Shown: positions 1-8,610 of the stretch, piece after piece
How the letters are laid out: every line of letters starts with the position of its first letter
How positions within the stretch are numbered: position 1 is the first letter of the stretch
NCBI RefSeq assembly: GCF_001592125.1
Contig: NZ_BCWI01000011.1
Coordinates: 60,036-124,035 of the forward strand
Length of the DNA stretch: 64,000 nt
Origin: Microbacterium hominis NBRC 15708
GTDB lineage: Bacteria; Actinomycetota; Actinomycetes; Actinomycetales; Microbacteriaceae
Reading direction: 5' to 3'
Made by a program: the position numbers and the translations under genes
Notes under the pieces: generated by a model
Databases searched by the model: none
Seen by the model: the letters and a program-made list of their open reading frames with translations, nothing else
What the model was told of the DNA's origin: nothing

Positions 1-268
1 CGAGCCGATGCAGCCGGCGGTGGATGCGCTCGGCCAGCTCGCCGGCGGCCTTGCGGGTGAAGGTGAGACCCAGGACCGCGTCGCGGGAGACGAGGCCGTT
101 GGCGACCAGCCAGACGACGCGTCCCGCCATCGTCTCGGTCTTGCCGCTGCCCGCTCCCGCGACGACGAGAGCCGGCGCCAGGGGCGCGGCGATCACGCGC
201 GCCTGCTCGGGTGTGGGCGGGAACTGACCGAGGGCGGCGGCGAGGGCGGCGGGGCTGACCGATGTCAC
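1..268 (-). CDS. AdnB-like UvrD-family helicase, N-terminal part
   Basis: Only the first ~89 residues are inside the window; the gene runs off the left edge. Translating the minus strand from a GTG at 268 gives a UvrD/Rep-type N-terminus: a Q-motif-like PPTPEQARVI, then Walker A AGAGSGKTET near residue 37, then the Ia-type motif LTFTRKAAGELAERI. The GTG overlaps the TGA of the upstream gene by three bases inside GTGA, so the two are almost certainly translationally coupled. Two adjacent UvrD-like genes, the first carrying a RecB-type nuclease, match the AdnA-AdnB order of actinobacteria, where the heterodimer resects double-strand breaks. The AdnB name is inferred from position and from the intact Walker A; its nuclease domain cannot be seen here. 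Confidence 0.85.
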   Translation of the reverse strand, partial: MTSVSPAALAAALGQFPPTPEQARVIAAPLAPALVVAGAGSGKTETMAGRVVWLVANGLVSRDAVLGLTFTRKAAGELAERIHRRLHRL

Positions 269-3200
269 GAGGCGCTCACCGCGCCGACCGTGTGGATGCG
301 ACACAGGCCGTACGAGTAGTCGTCGCGGCAGTGCTCCTCGTAGGGCGCGGAGAACGCCGTGCCGCTCATGATCTCGACGGCGGCGCGCACGCGACCGAGG
401 AAGGCGTCGCGGGCCTGGTCGTCCATGGGAGGCTGGCGCGGTTCGACGTAGTCCTTCGTCGCGGCGGTGGGCCGGAGCACGAGCAGCTTGGCGCCACCCG
501 AGACGAGGCCCCGCGCCTCGGGAATGGCGCCGGCGTCCAGCGCGAGCTGATAGGCGGCGAGCTGCGGGTTGTCCACGACCTTCGCGTCGGTCTGCGGCTC
601 GCGCTTGCCGGTCTTGAGGTCCACGATCACGACCTCGTCGGCCGCCGTGCGCTCGACGCGGTCGATGTAGCCGCTGACGACGGCGCCGTGCGGACCCGGC
701 GGGTCGAGGGCGACGGCCACCTCGAAATGCGGCTCGGCGCCGATGAGGGTGCCGCCGGCCGCATCGAAGCGTCGCAGGTAGACCGCCAATCGCCGCACGA
801 GCTCGCGCGCCCTCGCCCGCTCGGCGCGATCGCGCCACGCCGACTCGAACTCCAGCTCGCCCCAGCGCGCGTCGACGACCGCCCACAGGGCCTCCTCGTC
901 GCTGCCCTCGGCGTGCTCCATCGCGGCATGCACGAGCGTGCCCAGACCGGCCACTGCGCCGCCGGTGTCGGCACCGAGATCCGACAGCAGCCAGTTGAGC
1001 TGGCACTCCTCGAGCGTCTGCAGCCGCGACGGCGAGACCCGCACGTCCTCCTGTGTCAGATCGCGAAGGGGCGCCGACGACGTCGAGGGGGCGATCCCGT
1101 ACCACTGCTCCGGTGCCGCTCCGGGAACCCCCGCCGCGGCGAGGGCGGCGAGTTGGGAGGCCGCGTACTCCCGCGACGACGACCGATCGCCGCGGATGCC
1201 GTGCCCCCCGGCGGCGCCCTCCGTGAGCGTGCGGCGGTGCTGCGCGACGAGCCCGCGCAGCGTCAGCGGGTGTTCGGCCGACCATGCCGCCGTCTGCCGC
1301 GGCGGCAGGAGCTCGAACAGCGCGCTGGGGCCGGTGTCGTCGTCGTCGACGGCCGTGACGACCAGCCGTCGCCGGGCGCGCGAGCAGGCCCGGGCGAACA
1401 GACGGAGCTCGTCGTGGAGGACGGTTCGGCGCCGATCGAGCGCGCCGACGCCGACCTCGCCACGATCGCTGAGCGTCGCGCCCGCGAGACGCCAGGTCTG
1501 CAGGAGTCCCCCGCGCGCACGCAGATTGGGCCAGATCCCGTCCTGCACCCCCGCGACGACGACGGTGTCGAACTCCGCCCCGAGGGAGCCGGCCGGCGTC
1601 AGGATGCTGACGGCATCCACGACGGCGCCGTCGCCGAGACGGTCCTCCGCGACGTCGGAGTCGAGCACACCGCGCAGGAAGGCGGCCGGCGAGGTGCCGT
1701 CGGCGCGCTCGCCGTGGCGCTTGGCGGCCTGGAAGAGCGCGACGACGGCGTCGAGCTCGCGCCCGGCCTGGGCCGCGAGGGGTCCGGAGCCGGACGCAGC
1801 GGCCGCCCACGTCCGCTCGACGCCGAGGCCGTCCCACCCCGACCAGAGCAGTTCGTGCGCCGTCGGACTGTCGGCGCCCCCCGTGCGCACGAGCTCCCAC
1901 TGCGCGCGCACGGCCGCCAGCGTCGTCGCGATCCGCTCGGCGCGGCGGCCCTCCCGCGTGTCGAGGAGGGCGAACGCGACCGGATGGGCGAGCGCCGACA
2001 CCAGGAGCTCGCCGCTGGTCGGCTCGGGCGCGTCGCTCGGATCATCGTCGCCCGATCGGGCCGCCAGAGCGCTGTGGCGCAGCGCCGTGCGCAGCCGCCG
2101 GATCTCGATGGGATCCATGCCGCCGGCCCGCAGCGCATCGATCGCGTCGTCGAGGCTCCATCCGCTCGGATCGACGTCGGCCAGCAGGACGACGCGCAGC
2201 AGGTCCGCGACTGCGCGCGCCTGCGCGAGCGGACGCTGGCCGTTGGTGCGCGTGGGCACCTCACGGGCGGCCAGCTCCGCCTCCAGGGTCGCGACCTGCC
2301 GGCTGTCGTGCGCGATCACGGCGCACTGCGCCCAGGGCACGCCGTCGTGCACATGCCGCTCACGGAGCAGGCGGGCGATGACGTCGTGCTCCTCCGCGGT
2401 CGACCGCGCCGTCAGGGCACGGACGCTGTCGTCGTCACCCTCCACGGGGGCCGCGGCGGGCGGGCGCCGGTGCGCCACGACGCCCGCGGCGCCGATGCGC
2501 CCGGTGATGCCCGCGACGAGTCGGCGCTGCCCGGCGGTGCCGCGGTGGACCTCGGTGAGGACGTGGAGGGGCGAGCGCGCGGCGAGGCGCGCGAAGTTCT
2601 CGGGGCTGGCCCCGCGGAACGTGCCCGACCCGACATCGGGATCGCCGAACGCCAGGACCGCGATCCCCCGCGCCCGGCAAGCCTCGAGCAGCTCGACCCC
2701 GCCCAGGGTGAGCTCCTGCGCATCGTCGACGACGATGACGCGAAGCCGTTCCACCGCCGCCACGCCCGGCGAGCCCGCGGGCAGGGTGCGGACCAGTCCG
2801 AGGGCCTCCCGGACGAGGCCGGCGGCATCGCGATGCGCATGACGCATGCCGTCGCGGGCATCGAGGTACTCCTGCGCGAAGGATGCCGCGGCCCGCCACT
2901 CCGCGACATCGTCGCGCGCGCCCAGGTCGGCGAGTCGGGCCGGCGACACCCCGAGCTGCGCGCACTCGGCCAGCAGCGCGCGGACTTCGGCGCGGAACGC
3001 GCGGGTCGCGCGCACCGGTGCGGGCAGCGAGGCGGGCCAGCGGATCAGGCCCTCGCGTTCGTCGGCGGCGTCGCCGTCGAGGAGGTCGGCGATCAGCTGA
3101 TCCTCGTCGGGCCCGGTGAGGAGCTGCGGGGTCTCGGCGCCGGAGTGGACGGCGTGCGCGCGCACGATCTGGTAGGCGAAGGCGACCACCGAGCGGGCGA

Positions 3201-3489
3201 GCGCGCCGCGGGTCGGGATGCCGACGGCGAGAGCGAGCCGGTCGCGCAGAGCCGTCGCCGAGGTGCGCGACGGCGTCAGCACGACGATCTCCTCGGGCAC
3301 CAGGACAGGCTCCCCACCGTCGCCGGCGCCCTGCCCGGTGACCTCATCACGCCCGCGCAGCAGCGCGGCCACGCGCGCGATCGCCGTGGACGTCTTGCCC
3401 GACCCGGGCGCGCCGACGACCACACCGGACGCCGCGGGAGGAAGGTCGATGACGGCGCGCTGCGCGGCATCCCACGTCACACCATCCAT
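265..3489 (-). CDS. adnA: AdnA-like ATP-dependent helicase/nuclease
   Basis: About 1074 residues, close to the ~1045 of mycobacterial AdnA. The N-terminus has Walker A VVGAPGSGKTSTA, then LTPSRTSATALRDR and a Walker B-like region VIVVDDAQEL near residue 280. The C-terminus has a RecB-type PD-(D/E)XK nuclease with GYIDRVER followed by VVIVDLKTGK, the catalytic D...D-x-K pattern. A UvrD-like motor fused to a C-terminal nuclease is the AdnA arrangement; with AdnB it unwinds and degrades DNA ends before recombination. I chose ATG at 3489 because homologues, as I recall them, begin close to this VTWDAAQ segment; GTG at 3498 or 3519 is also open and no Shine-Dalgarno decides between them. Its stop overlaps the start of the next gene. 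Confidence 0.87.
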   Translation of the reverse strand: MDGVTWDAAQRAVIDLPPAASGVVVGAPGSGKTSTAIARVAALLRGRDEVTGQGAGDGGEPVLVPEEIVVLTPSRTSATALRDRLALAVGIPTRGALARSVVAFAYQIVRAHAVHSGAETPQLLTGPDEDQLIADLLDGDAADEREGLIRWPASLPAPVRATRAFRAEVRALLAECAQLGVSPARLADLGARDDVAEWRAAASFAQEYLDARDGMRHAHRDAAGLVREALGLVRTLPAGSPGVAAVERLRVIVVDDAQELTLGGVELLEACRARGIAVLAFGDPDVGSGTFRGASPENFARLAARSPLHVLTEVHRGTAGQRRLVAGITGRIGAAGVVAHRRPPAAAPVEGDDDSVRALTARSTAEEHDVIARLLRERHVHDGVPWAQCAVIAHDSRQVATLEAELAAREVPTRTNGQRPLAQARAVADLLRVVLLADVDPSGWSLDDAIDALRAGGMDPIEIRRLRTALRHSALAARSGDDDPSDAPEPTSGELLVSALAHPVAFALLDTREGRRAERIATTLAAVRAQWELVRTGGADSPTAHELLWSGWDGLGVERTWAAAASGSGPLAAQAGRELDAVVALFQAAKRHGERADGTSPAAFLRGVLDSDVAEDRLGDGAVVDAVSILTPAGSLGAEFDTVVVAGVQDGIWPNLRARGGLLQTWRLAGATLSDRGEVGVGALDRRRTVLHDELRLFARACSRARRRLVVTAVDDDDTGPSALFELLPPRQTAAWSAEHPLTLRGLVAQHRRTLTEGAAGGHGIRGDRSSSREYAASQLAALAAAGVPGAAPEQWYGIAPSTSSAPLRDLTQEDVRVSPSRLQTLEECQLNWLLSDLGADTGGAVAGLGTLVHAAMEHAEGSDEEALWAVVDARWGELEFESAWRDRAERARARELVRRLAVYLRRFDAAGGTLIGAEPHFEVAVALDPPGPHGAVVSGYIDRVERTAADEVVIVDLKTGKREPQTDAKVVDNPQLAAYQLALDAGAIPEARGLVSGGAKLLVLRPTAATKDYVEPRQPPMDDQARDAFLGRVRAAVEIMSGTAFSAPYEEHCRDDYSYGLCRIHTVGAVSAS

Positions 3490-3668
3490 GCTCTTCACGG
3501 TAGCCGGAAGCGCCGACACAGCCGTTCGCGCACAGCGAGCGCCGCGGGGCCCGAACGGCGATCCGCGCCCCGCGGCGGTGTCGTAGAGTCGACATGCGGC
3601 CGGCGCACCGGCCCGCCCCGCATCGCCCTCGGCGGCCGGGTCACGACGAGAAGTGAGGCACAGTCACC

Positions 3669-3893
3669 GTGGAGATCCGCATCGGCATCGCGAACACCCC
3701 CCGAGAGCTCAGCTTCGAGTCGGCCCTGTCGGCGGAGGCCGTGACGACCACCGTCCAGAAGGCGCTCGCGTCGGACGAGTCGTTCGTCACCTTCACGGAC
3801 GTCAAGGGCAACACCTACATCGTCCCCACCGCGGGCATCACCTTCATCGAGGTCGGGACCGAGGAGTCCCGCCGCGTCGGCTTCGTCGCCTGA
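3669..3893 (+). CDS. DUF3107 family protein
   Basis: A 74-residue protein starting with GTG: MEIRIGIANTPRELSFES, then a predicted beta-alpha-beta pattern containing VTFTDVKGNTYIVPTAGI and ending in RRVGFVA. This matches the small actinobacterial DUF3107 family (M. tuberculosis Rv3208A is, as I recall, a member). Function is unknown. The sequence has no signal peptide, membrane segment or obvious catalytic residues, so it is probably a small cytosolic protein. Its neighbours, AdnAB on one side and a ferritin-like protein and a DEAD-box helicase on the other, are the same ones seen in mycobacteria. Confidence 0.85.
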   Translation: MEIRIGIANTPRELSFESALSAEAVTTTVQKALASDESFVTFTDVKGNTYIVPTAGITFIEVGTEESRRVGFVA

Positions 3894-3910
3894 TCGCGAG
3901 TCCCCGCACC

Positions 3911-4201
3911 GTGGACATCCTCCTCGCCTTCATCTTCGGCGGCGCCTACGGCGGCGTGCTCCATTACCTGATGCCCGGGCGCACCTCGCGGGGTGCGGCG
4001 CTGGCGCCGGTGCTGGGCGCGCTGTTGGGTGGCTTCGTCTGGATGGTCATGACCTGGGCGGGTCTGACGACGCTGAGCCCCTGGCTGTGGATCGTCTCGC
4101 TCGCCGTCCCCGTCATCGTCGTCCCGGCCGTGCTGGCGGTGCTGACGCGTCGGCGTGCCACGCACGACGCACGCGAACGTCTGCGCCTCAAGATCTCCTG
4201 A
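3911..4201 (+). CDS. small membrane protein, function unknown
   Basis: A 96-residue protein beginning VDILLAFIFGGAYGGVLHYL at a GTG just 17 bases after DUF3107, so probably co-transcribed with it. It shows three hydrophobic stretches (about residues 3-20, 28-48 and 53-75) and a basic tail, TRRRATHDARERLRLKIS. That suggests three membrane helices and a cytosolic C-terminus. I do not recognise a family with confidence. A longer open frame extends upstream to 3653, but that part overlaps DUF3107 and is not plausible as coding. Confidence 0.7.
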   Translation: MDILLAFIFGGAYGGVLHYLMPGRTSRGAALAPVLGALLGGFVWMVMTWAGLTTLSPWLWIVSLAVPVIVVPAVLAVLTRRRATHDARERLRLKIS

Positions 4202-4217
4202 GCCCGGCTCCGGGCCG

Positions 4218-4934
4218 CTACGCGTCGAGGCCCATCGCGGCCATACGACGAGAATGCGCGCCGAGCAGGTCGGTGAACACCGGCTCGACCTTGCGTTCCT
4301 CCGCAGCGTCGAGGGTCTGCGGCCGCAGCGCGCCGCGCGCGATGAGCAGCGTGTCGCCGACGAGTCGTCGCCCCCAGAGGGCGAGCAGCGACTTCCACTG
4401 CTCGTCGGCGGCGATCGCATCCGCGAGGATGCCCGCCAGCGCCTGCCGGTCGTCGTCGGCACGCAGCACGTCGGCGACGCGGCGTCCCGTCGAGCCGTAG
4501 CTCGACGACAGTGCGAGGTAGAAGTCGTCCAGCATCCCCGCGGTGATGTGCACCGACAGCATCGTCTGCAGATGCCGGGCGCCGTGGGTCGCCCGGCGGA
4601 AGGCGTCGAGGGGCTCGCGGAAGGGCAGCATGAGATCGAGCGGGTCGTCGCCGCGGTCGCGGATGATCGTCAGGAGGGCGCGGTGCTTCTGCAGCGCCGC
4701 ACCGGCCGCCACGGAGATCGACTCCTTCTGGGTGAGCTCCGGCGTGGGGGCGATCAGTTCGCTGAGGGTCTCGAAGTACCCGAGCTGCAGGTAGGCGGCC
4801 TGCCCGAGGAACGTGTCGACGTCGGGCGCGAGCTCCTCGAAGTCCACGCGTCGGACGTCTCCGAAGTCGCCGCGCGAACGCACGCGGAGCGTGCGCGCCA
4901 CGGTGCGCTCCCGCTGCCAGGGCCAGGTCACCAC
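4218..4934 (-). CDS. ferritin-like fold protein
   Basis: A 238-residue mostly helical protein. The core from residue ~30 has the layout of actinobacterial ferritin-like-fold proteins related to MiaE: FEELAPDVDTFLGQAAYLQL, later DDFYLALSSSYGSTGRRV, and finally ADEQWKSLLALWGRR. Candidate diiron ligands are scattered Glu and His residues such as GARHLQTMLSVHITAG, but I cannot assign a complete set, so tRNA hydroxylase activity should not be assumed. It is divergent from the DEAD-box helicase and convergent with the small membrane protein at 3911-4201. The same pairing of a ferritin-like protein with an RNA helicase occurs in other actinobacteria. Confidence 0.75.
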   Translation of the reverse strand: MVTWPWQRERTVARTLRVRSRGDFGDVRRVDFEELAPDVDTFLGQAAYLQLGYFETLSELIAPTPELTQKESISVAAGAALQKHRALLTIIRDRGDDPLDLMLPFREPLDAFRRATHGARHLQTMLSVHITAGMLDDFYLALSSSYGSTGRRVADVLRADDDRQALAGILADAIAADEQWKSLLALWGRRLVGDTLLIARGALRPQTLDAAEERKVEPVFTDLLGAHSRRMAAMGLDA

Positions 4935-5049
4935 GTCCCCAGCCTAGAGGTCGCGGCGCCGCTTCCGAGGGACGCGGCGCCCGCTCCGCTAGGCTGGTCT
5001 GGTCCCGGCGACGGATCGGGACCCCCGCGCCTGCGGATGAGTAGAAGGC

Positions 5050-5100
5050 GTGGACCTCCTCACCGGCGGCTTCTCACCGCCAGACAGGCACGTATCGTGA
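5050..5100 (+). other. possible leader ORF/structured leader before the RNA helicase
   Basis: A 16-codon frame, GTG at 5050 to TGA at 5100, reads VDLLTGGFSPPDRHVS. Its stop lies inside GTGA and so overlaps the GTG start of the helicase. An AGAAGG sits almost touching its start codon. The same DNA contains GGCGG (around 5066) and CCGCC (around 5078), which can pair, and CCTCCT at 5056, which is complementary to a Shine-Dalgarno sequence. Either a coupled leader peptide or a structured 5' UTR is possible, and cold-shock RNA helicases often have regulated leaders. Whether this frame is translated is not shown by one sequence. Confidence 0.35.
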
Positions 5101-6620
5101 CGACATTCGCTGAGCTCGGAATCGACCCCGACATCGTGGAGGCGCTCGCCTCCAAGGGCATCGTGGACGCCTTCCCCATCCAGGAGCAGACCATCCCCCT
5201 GGGGCTGCCCGGCCAGGACATCATCGGCCAGGCCAAGACGGGCACGGGCAAGACCTTCGGCTTCGGCATCCCCGTCGTCCAGCGCCTCGGACTCGACCCG
5301 GCTCCGGGCGTGCAGGCGCTCATCGTCGTTCCCACGCGCGAGCTCGCCGTCCAGGTCTACGAGGACATGGACATGCTCACGCAGAACCGTTCCACGAGCG
5401 TCGTCGCGATCTACGGCGGCAAGGCCTACGAGGGGCAGATCGACCAGCTGAAGGCCGGCGCGCAGATCGTCGTGGGCACCCCCGGCCGCCTCATCGACCT
5501 CAACAACCAGCGACTGCTCGACCTGTCGGGCGCGGTGGAGGTCGTGCTCGACGAGGCGGACAAGATGCTCGACCTCGGCTTCCTGGCCGACATCGAGAAG
5601 ATCTTCCAGAAGGTGGCGCCGGTGCGCCACACCCAGCTGTTCTCGGCCACCATGCCGGGACCGATCGTGGCCCTCGCCCGTCGGTTCATGAGCAACCCGA
5701 TCCACATCCGTGCCACCGATCCCGACGAGGGTCTGACGCAGGCGAACATCAAGCACCTCGTCTACCGGGCGCACTCGCTCGACAAGGACGAGGTCATCGC
5801 GCGCATCCTGCAGGCCGAGGGTCGCGGCAAGACCGTCGTGTTCACGCGCACCAAGCGCGCCGCCCAGAAGCTCGTCGACGAGCTGAACGACCGCGGCTTC
5901 AACGCCGGAGCCGTCCACGGCGACATGAGCCAGGAGGCGCGCGAGCGCTCGATGGCCGCCTTCAAGGCAGGCAAGAAGGACGTGCTCATCGCGACCGACG
6001 TCGCCGCGCGCGGCATCGACGTCGACGACGTGACCCACGTCATCAACCACACCATCCCTGACGACGAGAAGACCTACCTGCACCGCGCCGGCCGCACCGG
6101 CCGCGCGGGCAAGACCGGCATCGCCGTCACGTTCGTCGACTGGGACGACCTCCACAAGTGGGCGCTGATCAACCGCGCGCTCGAGTTCGGTCAGCCCGAG
6201 CCGGTCGAGACCTACTCGTCGAGTCCCCACCTCTACACCGACCTCGACATCCCCGCCGGGACCAAGGGCCGCCTCGCGAAGGCGCCGAAGACCGAGACGG
6301 TGCGCACGCAGCGCCCCGCCCCGGAGCGCGCCACGGATGCCGCGGCGGAAGGATCCGCCGAGGCCGGCACCCGCCGTCGCCGTCGGCGCCGTTCGGGATC
6401 GTCCGTGGTCGGCGCGACGTTCGCCGAGGGCGCGTCGGAGAGCACGGATGCCGCCGCCGTCTCGACCGTGGACGCCCCTCGCTCGGCCGACGGTGCCGGC
6501 ACGCACGACGGCGCCGGCACGGAGCACCACGACGGCAAGCCCGCGCCCGCGCGCCGCCGCCGCCGTCGGCGTGGTTCCGGGGGTGGCGCTCCCGCTACGC
6601 CCCCCGTCGCCGGAGCCTGA
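5097..6620 (+). CDS. DEAD-box ATP-dependent RNA helicase (RhlE/CsdA type)
   Basis: A 507-residue protein from GTG 5097. The helicase motifs are complete and in order: F...I followed by the Q motif FPIQEQTIP (residue ~22), Walker A AKTGTGKT (~45), PTRELAVQV, TPGRLID, the DEAD box VLDEADKM (~160), SATMP, then in the second RecA domain VVFTRTKRAAQKL, VHGDMSQEAR, ATDVAARGIDV and YLHRAGRTGRAG. The ~130-residue tail is unstructured with two arginine runs (RRRRRRR and RRRRRRRRG), typical of RNA-anchoring tails. It unwinds structured RNA during cold adaptation, ribosome assembly or decay. An in-frame ATG at 5038 exists, but the GTG begins right at the conserved domain. A convergent terminator follows. 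Confidence 0.95.
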   Translation: MTTFAELGIDPDIVEALASKGIVDAFPIQEQTIPLGLPGQDIIGQAKTGTGKTFGFGIPVVQRLGLDPAPGVQALIVVPTRELAVQVYEDMDMLTQNRSTSVVAIYGGKAYEGQIDQLKAGAQIVVGTPGRLIDLNNQRLLDLSGAVEVVLDEADKMLDLGFLADIEKIFQKVAPVRHTQLFSATMPGPIVALARRFMSNPIHIRATDPDEGLTQANIKHLVYRAHSLDKDEVIARILQAEGRGKTVVFTRTKRAAQKLVDELNDRGFNAGAVHGDMSQEARERSMAAFKAGKKDVLIATDVAARGIDVDDVTHVINHTIPDDEKTYLHRAGRTGRAGKTGIAVTFVDWDDLHKWALINRALEFGQPEPVETYSSSPHLYTDLDIPAGTKGRLAKAPKTETVRTQRPAPERATDAAAEGSAEAGTRRRRRRRSGSSVVGATFAEGASESTDAAAVSTVDAPRSADGAGTHDGAGTEHHDGKPAPARRRRRRRGSGGGAPATPPVAGA

Positions 6621-6638
6621 TTCGGCCCCGCCCGGCCG

Positions 6639-6666
6639 CCTCCGACACCGGGTTGGATGTCGGAGG
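6639..6666. terminator. inverted repeat between convergent genes
   Basis: CCTCCGACA at 6639-6647 pairs perfectly with TGTCGGAGG at 6658-6666 across a 10-base loop. It lies between the convergent stops of the RNA helicase and the DUF817 gene, so it could serve both directions. There is no U-tract, which is usual in such GC-rich genomes. Confidence 0.65.
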
Positions 6667-6683
6667 TCGCCGATAGCGTCGGG

Positions 6684-7604
6684 TCATGAAGGTCGTCGAC
6701 GGTCACTCCTCCCCGGGCTCTTCCGCGACTTCCGCGACTTCCGCGACCCCGGCGTCGCCGACGGTGGTCGGGGCGGGTACACCCACGTGACCATCACGAC
6801 CGACACGATCATCAGCAGGAACCACGACACGAGCTTGGTGAGCGACACCGGGTGCCATCCGTCGAGCTGGTCGGGGTAGAGCCACGCCCCGGCCCAGGTC
6901 GCGATGTTCTCGGCGAGGTAGATGAACAGGGCGACCCCGGCGTAGGCCGCGAGCAGCGGCAGCCGGAGCGTCCGCCGCCAGATGCGCGCGTGCATCACCG
7001 TCGGCAGCCACAGCGCGGCGACGGCCAGCAGGAGCAGCCAGCGCAGGTCCCAGACGTAGTGGTGCGAGAAGAAGTTGACGTAGATCAGCGCCGCGACGAC
7101 CGTGGTCGCCCACCGACGCGGGTAGCGCACGAAGCTGAGGTCGAAGAGGCGGTAGACCCGCACCATGTACGAGCCGACGGCCGCGTACATGAAGCCGCTG
7201 AACAGGGGCACGCCCCCGAGGCGCAGCACGCCCTCGGCGGCGTACGACCACGAGCCGACGTCCGTCTTGAACAACTCCATCCCGGTGCCGGTGATGTGGA
7301 ACAGCACGATCACCCACAGCTCGCGCCCCGTCTCGAGGCGCCCCACCAGCATCCCGATCTGGATGAGCACGGCGGCGATCGTCAGCGCATCGTTGCGGGC
7401 GAGCGCCGCGTCGTCGGGCCACCACAACCGGGCCGCGACGATGACCGCGAGAAGCGCGGCGCCGAAGACGCACGCCCACGCCTGCTTGACCACGAACACC
7501 GCCGCCTCGACGAGAAAGGCACGGATGCCGCTCTCCGGAGCACCGCGCAGCAGCCGGTGGGCCGCGGCGTCGATCCGCCGTTCGAGGGGGGTGGGTTGCT
7601 GCAT
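6684..7604 (-). CDS. DUF817 family integral membrane protein
   Basis: A 306-residue protein with about eight hydrophobic segments between residues 35 and 280. It contains segments characteristic of DUF817: FHITGTGMELFKTDVGSW, FSGFMYAAVGSYMVR and YLAENIATWAGAWLYPDQ, and ends its domain with SFLLMIVSVVMVTWVYPP (approximate reading). The conserved histidines and acidic residues inside the membrane region suggest a metal or cofactor site, but no activity is established for the family. The cytosolic tail carries three SRK units from a tandem DNA repeat. It is a stand-alone gene 15 bases after the stop of the PHP gene, on the opposite side from its own start. Confidence 0.85.
   Translation of the reverse strand: MQQPTPLERRIDAAAHRLLRGAPESGIRAFLVEAAVFVVKQAWACVFGAALLAVIVAARLWWPDDAALARNDALTIAAVLIQIGMLVGRLETGRELWVIVLFHITGTGMELFKTDVGSWSYAAEGVLRLGGVPLFSGFMYAAVGSYMVRVYRLFDLSFVRYPRRWATTVVAALIYVNFFSHHYVWDLRWLLLLAVAALWLPTVMHARIWRRTLRLPLLAAYAGVALFIYLAENIATWAGAWLYPDQLDGWHPVSLTKLVSWFLLMIVSVVMVTWVYPPRPPSATPGSRKSRKSRKSPGRSDRRRPS
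6721..6747 (-). repeat. three tandem 9-bp units in the DUF817 tail
   Basis: The 9-mer TTCCGCGAC occurs three times in a row on the plus strand. On the coding strand this gives SRKSRKSRK near the C-terminus of the DUF817 protein. The units are identical, so the array is recent or prone to slippage, and it can change length without breaking the frame. Confidence 0.9.
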
Positions 7605-7619
7605 CCGGAATACGCGACG

Positions 7620-8501
7620 TCAGGGGAAGACGGGGTCGCTCCCGCGGGCGGCGGCGATGATGCGCGCGACCACGTCGTCGTCTGTGGTGAACTCCCCCGG
7701 CTGGTTGGGCTTTCCCAGCCCGTGGTAGTCGCTCGATCCCGTCACGAGCAGATTTCGGCGCTGCGCGAGCTCCCGCAGTGCGCCGAGCGCCGGTTCCCGG
7801 TTCTCGCGGTGACCGAGCTCGAAGCCGGCCAGGCCGGCCGCGAGCATCCGGTCCATGAGCGGCTCGGGCAGGAGCCCGCCGCGCCCCGCGGGGTGCGCGA
7901 TCACGGGGACACCACCGGCATCCACCACCGTCGCGACCGCGGTCACGGGGTCGGGGGCGTAGAGGTCGACGTAGTAGTCGCTGCCCGGATGCAGGATGCC
8001 GGCGAAGGCCTCACCGCGGTCGCGCACGTAGCCGCGCGCGACGAGCGCGTCGGCCAGGTGCGGACGCCCCACGGTGGCCCCCACGGCCGTCTGGGCGACG
8101 ATGTCGTCCCAGGTCAGCTCGTAGTCGCGGCCGATGCGCTCCGCCATCGTCTGCGCCCGCGTCAGGCGCGAGTGGCGGATGCGGTCGGTGAGGGCGCGCA
8201 GGCCGGGGTGCTCGGGGTCGAACAGGTAGGCCAGCACATGGATGCTGCGCCACTCGTGCCGTGCCGACAGCTCCATGCCGGGGAGGAACGTCATCCCGAG
8301 CGAGCCGGCCGCCTCGGCCGCCTCGGTCCAGCCGGAGGTCGTGTCGTGATCGGTCAGCGCCACGGTATGCAGTCCGGCGGCGTGCGCGGCGGCCATCACC
8401 CGGGCCGGCGGCTCCGTGCCGTCGGAGTGGTCCGAGTGCAGGTGGAGGTCGCTCGGCCCGCGGAAGCGGAGCGCCCGATGCTCCCCCTGCGACACGACCA
8501 T
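7620..8501 (-). CDS. PHP-domain phosphoesterase
   Basis: A 293-residue protein. The N-terminal metal-binding motifs of the PHP family are clear: SDLHLHSDHSDG (residue ~17), then TVALTDHDTTSGW (~45) and GMELSARHEWRSIHVLAY (~70). Later motifs are VPVIAHPAGRGG (~210) and SSDYHGLGKPNQPGEF near the end. The family includes histidinol phosphatases and nucleases acting on 3'-5' phosphoadenosine phosphate or oligoribonucleotide ends (YciV/RnaA/AMP phosphatase type). The short SDLHLHSDHSDG start and length fit that trpH/RnaA-like group, but the substrate is not decided by sequence. I set the start at ATG 8501 because the domain begins right after it; the open frame upstream overlaps the next gene's territory. 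Confidence 0.88.
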   Translation of the reverse strand: MVVSQGEHRALRFRGPSDLHLHSDHSDGTEPPARVMAAAHAAGLHTVALTDHDTTSGWTEAAEAAGSLGMTFLPGMELSARHEWRSIHVLAYLFDPEHPGLRALTDRIRHSRLTRAQTMAERIGRDYELTWDDIVAQTAVGATVGRPHLADALVARGYVRDRGEAFAGILHPGSDYYVDLYAPDPVTAVATVVDAGGVPVIAHPAGRGGLLPEPLMDRMLAAGLAGFELGHRENREPALGALRELAQRRNLLVTGSSDYHGLGKPNQPGEFTTDDDVVARIIAAARGSDPVFP

Positions 8502-8610
8502 GCCACGAGCGTACCGTCGGCGCGGACACGAGGCCGGGACGAGGCGGCGCGTAGCCAGAGTCGAGGCGACGGTCCGGGAACTCTCAGGGGCACTGTCGTA
8601 GAGTCCTGAC

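Noticed and set aside
262..3744. A 1160-codon open frame on the plus strand
   Set aside because: It is antisense to the AdnA-like gene. Its product is Arg/Gly/Asp-rich with no recognisable domain, and the opposite strand carries complete helicase and nuclease motifs. High GC makes long antisense frames common.
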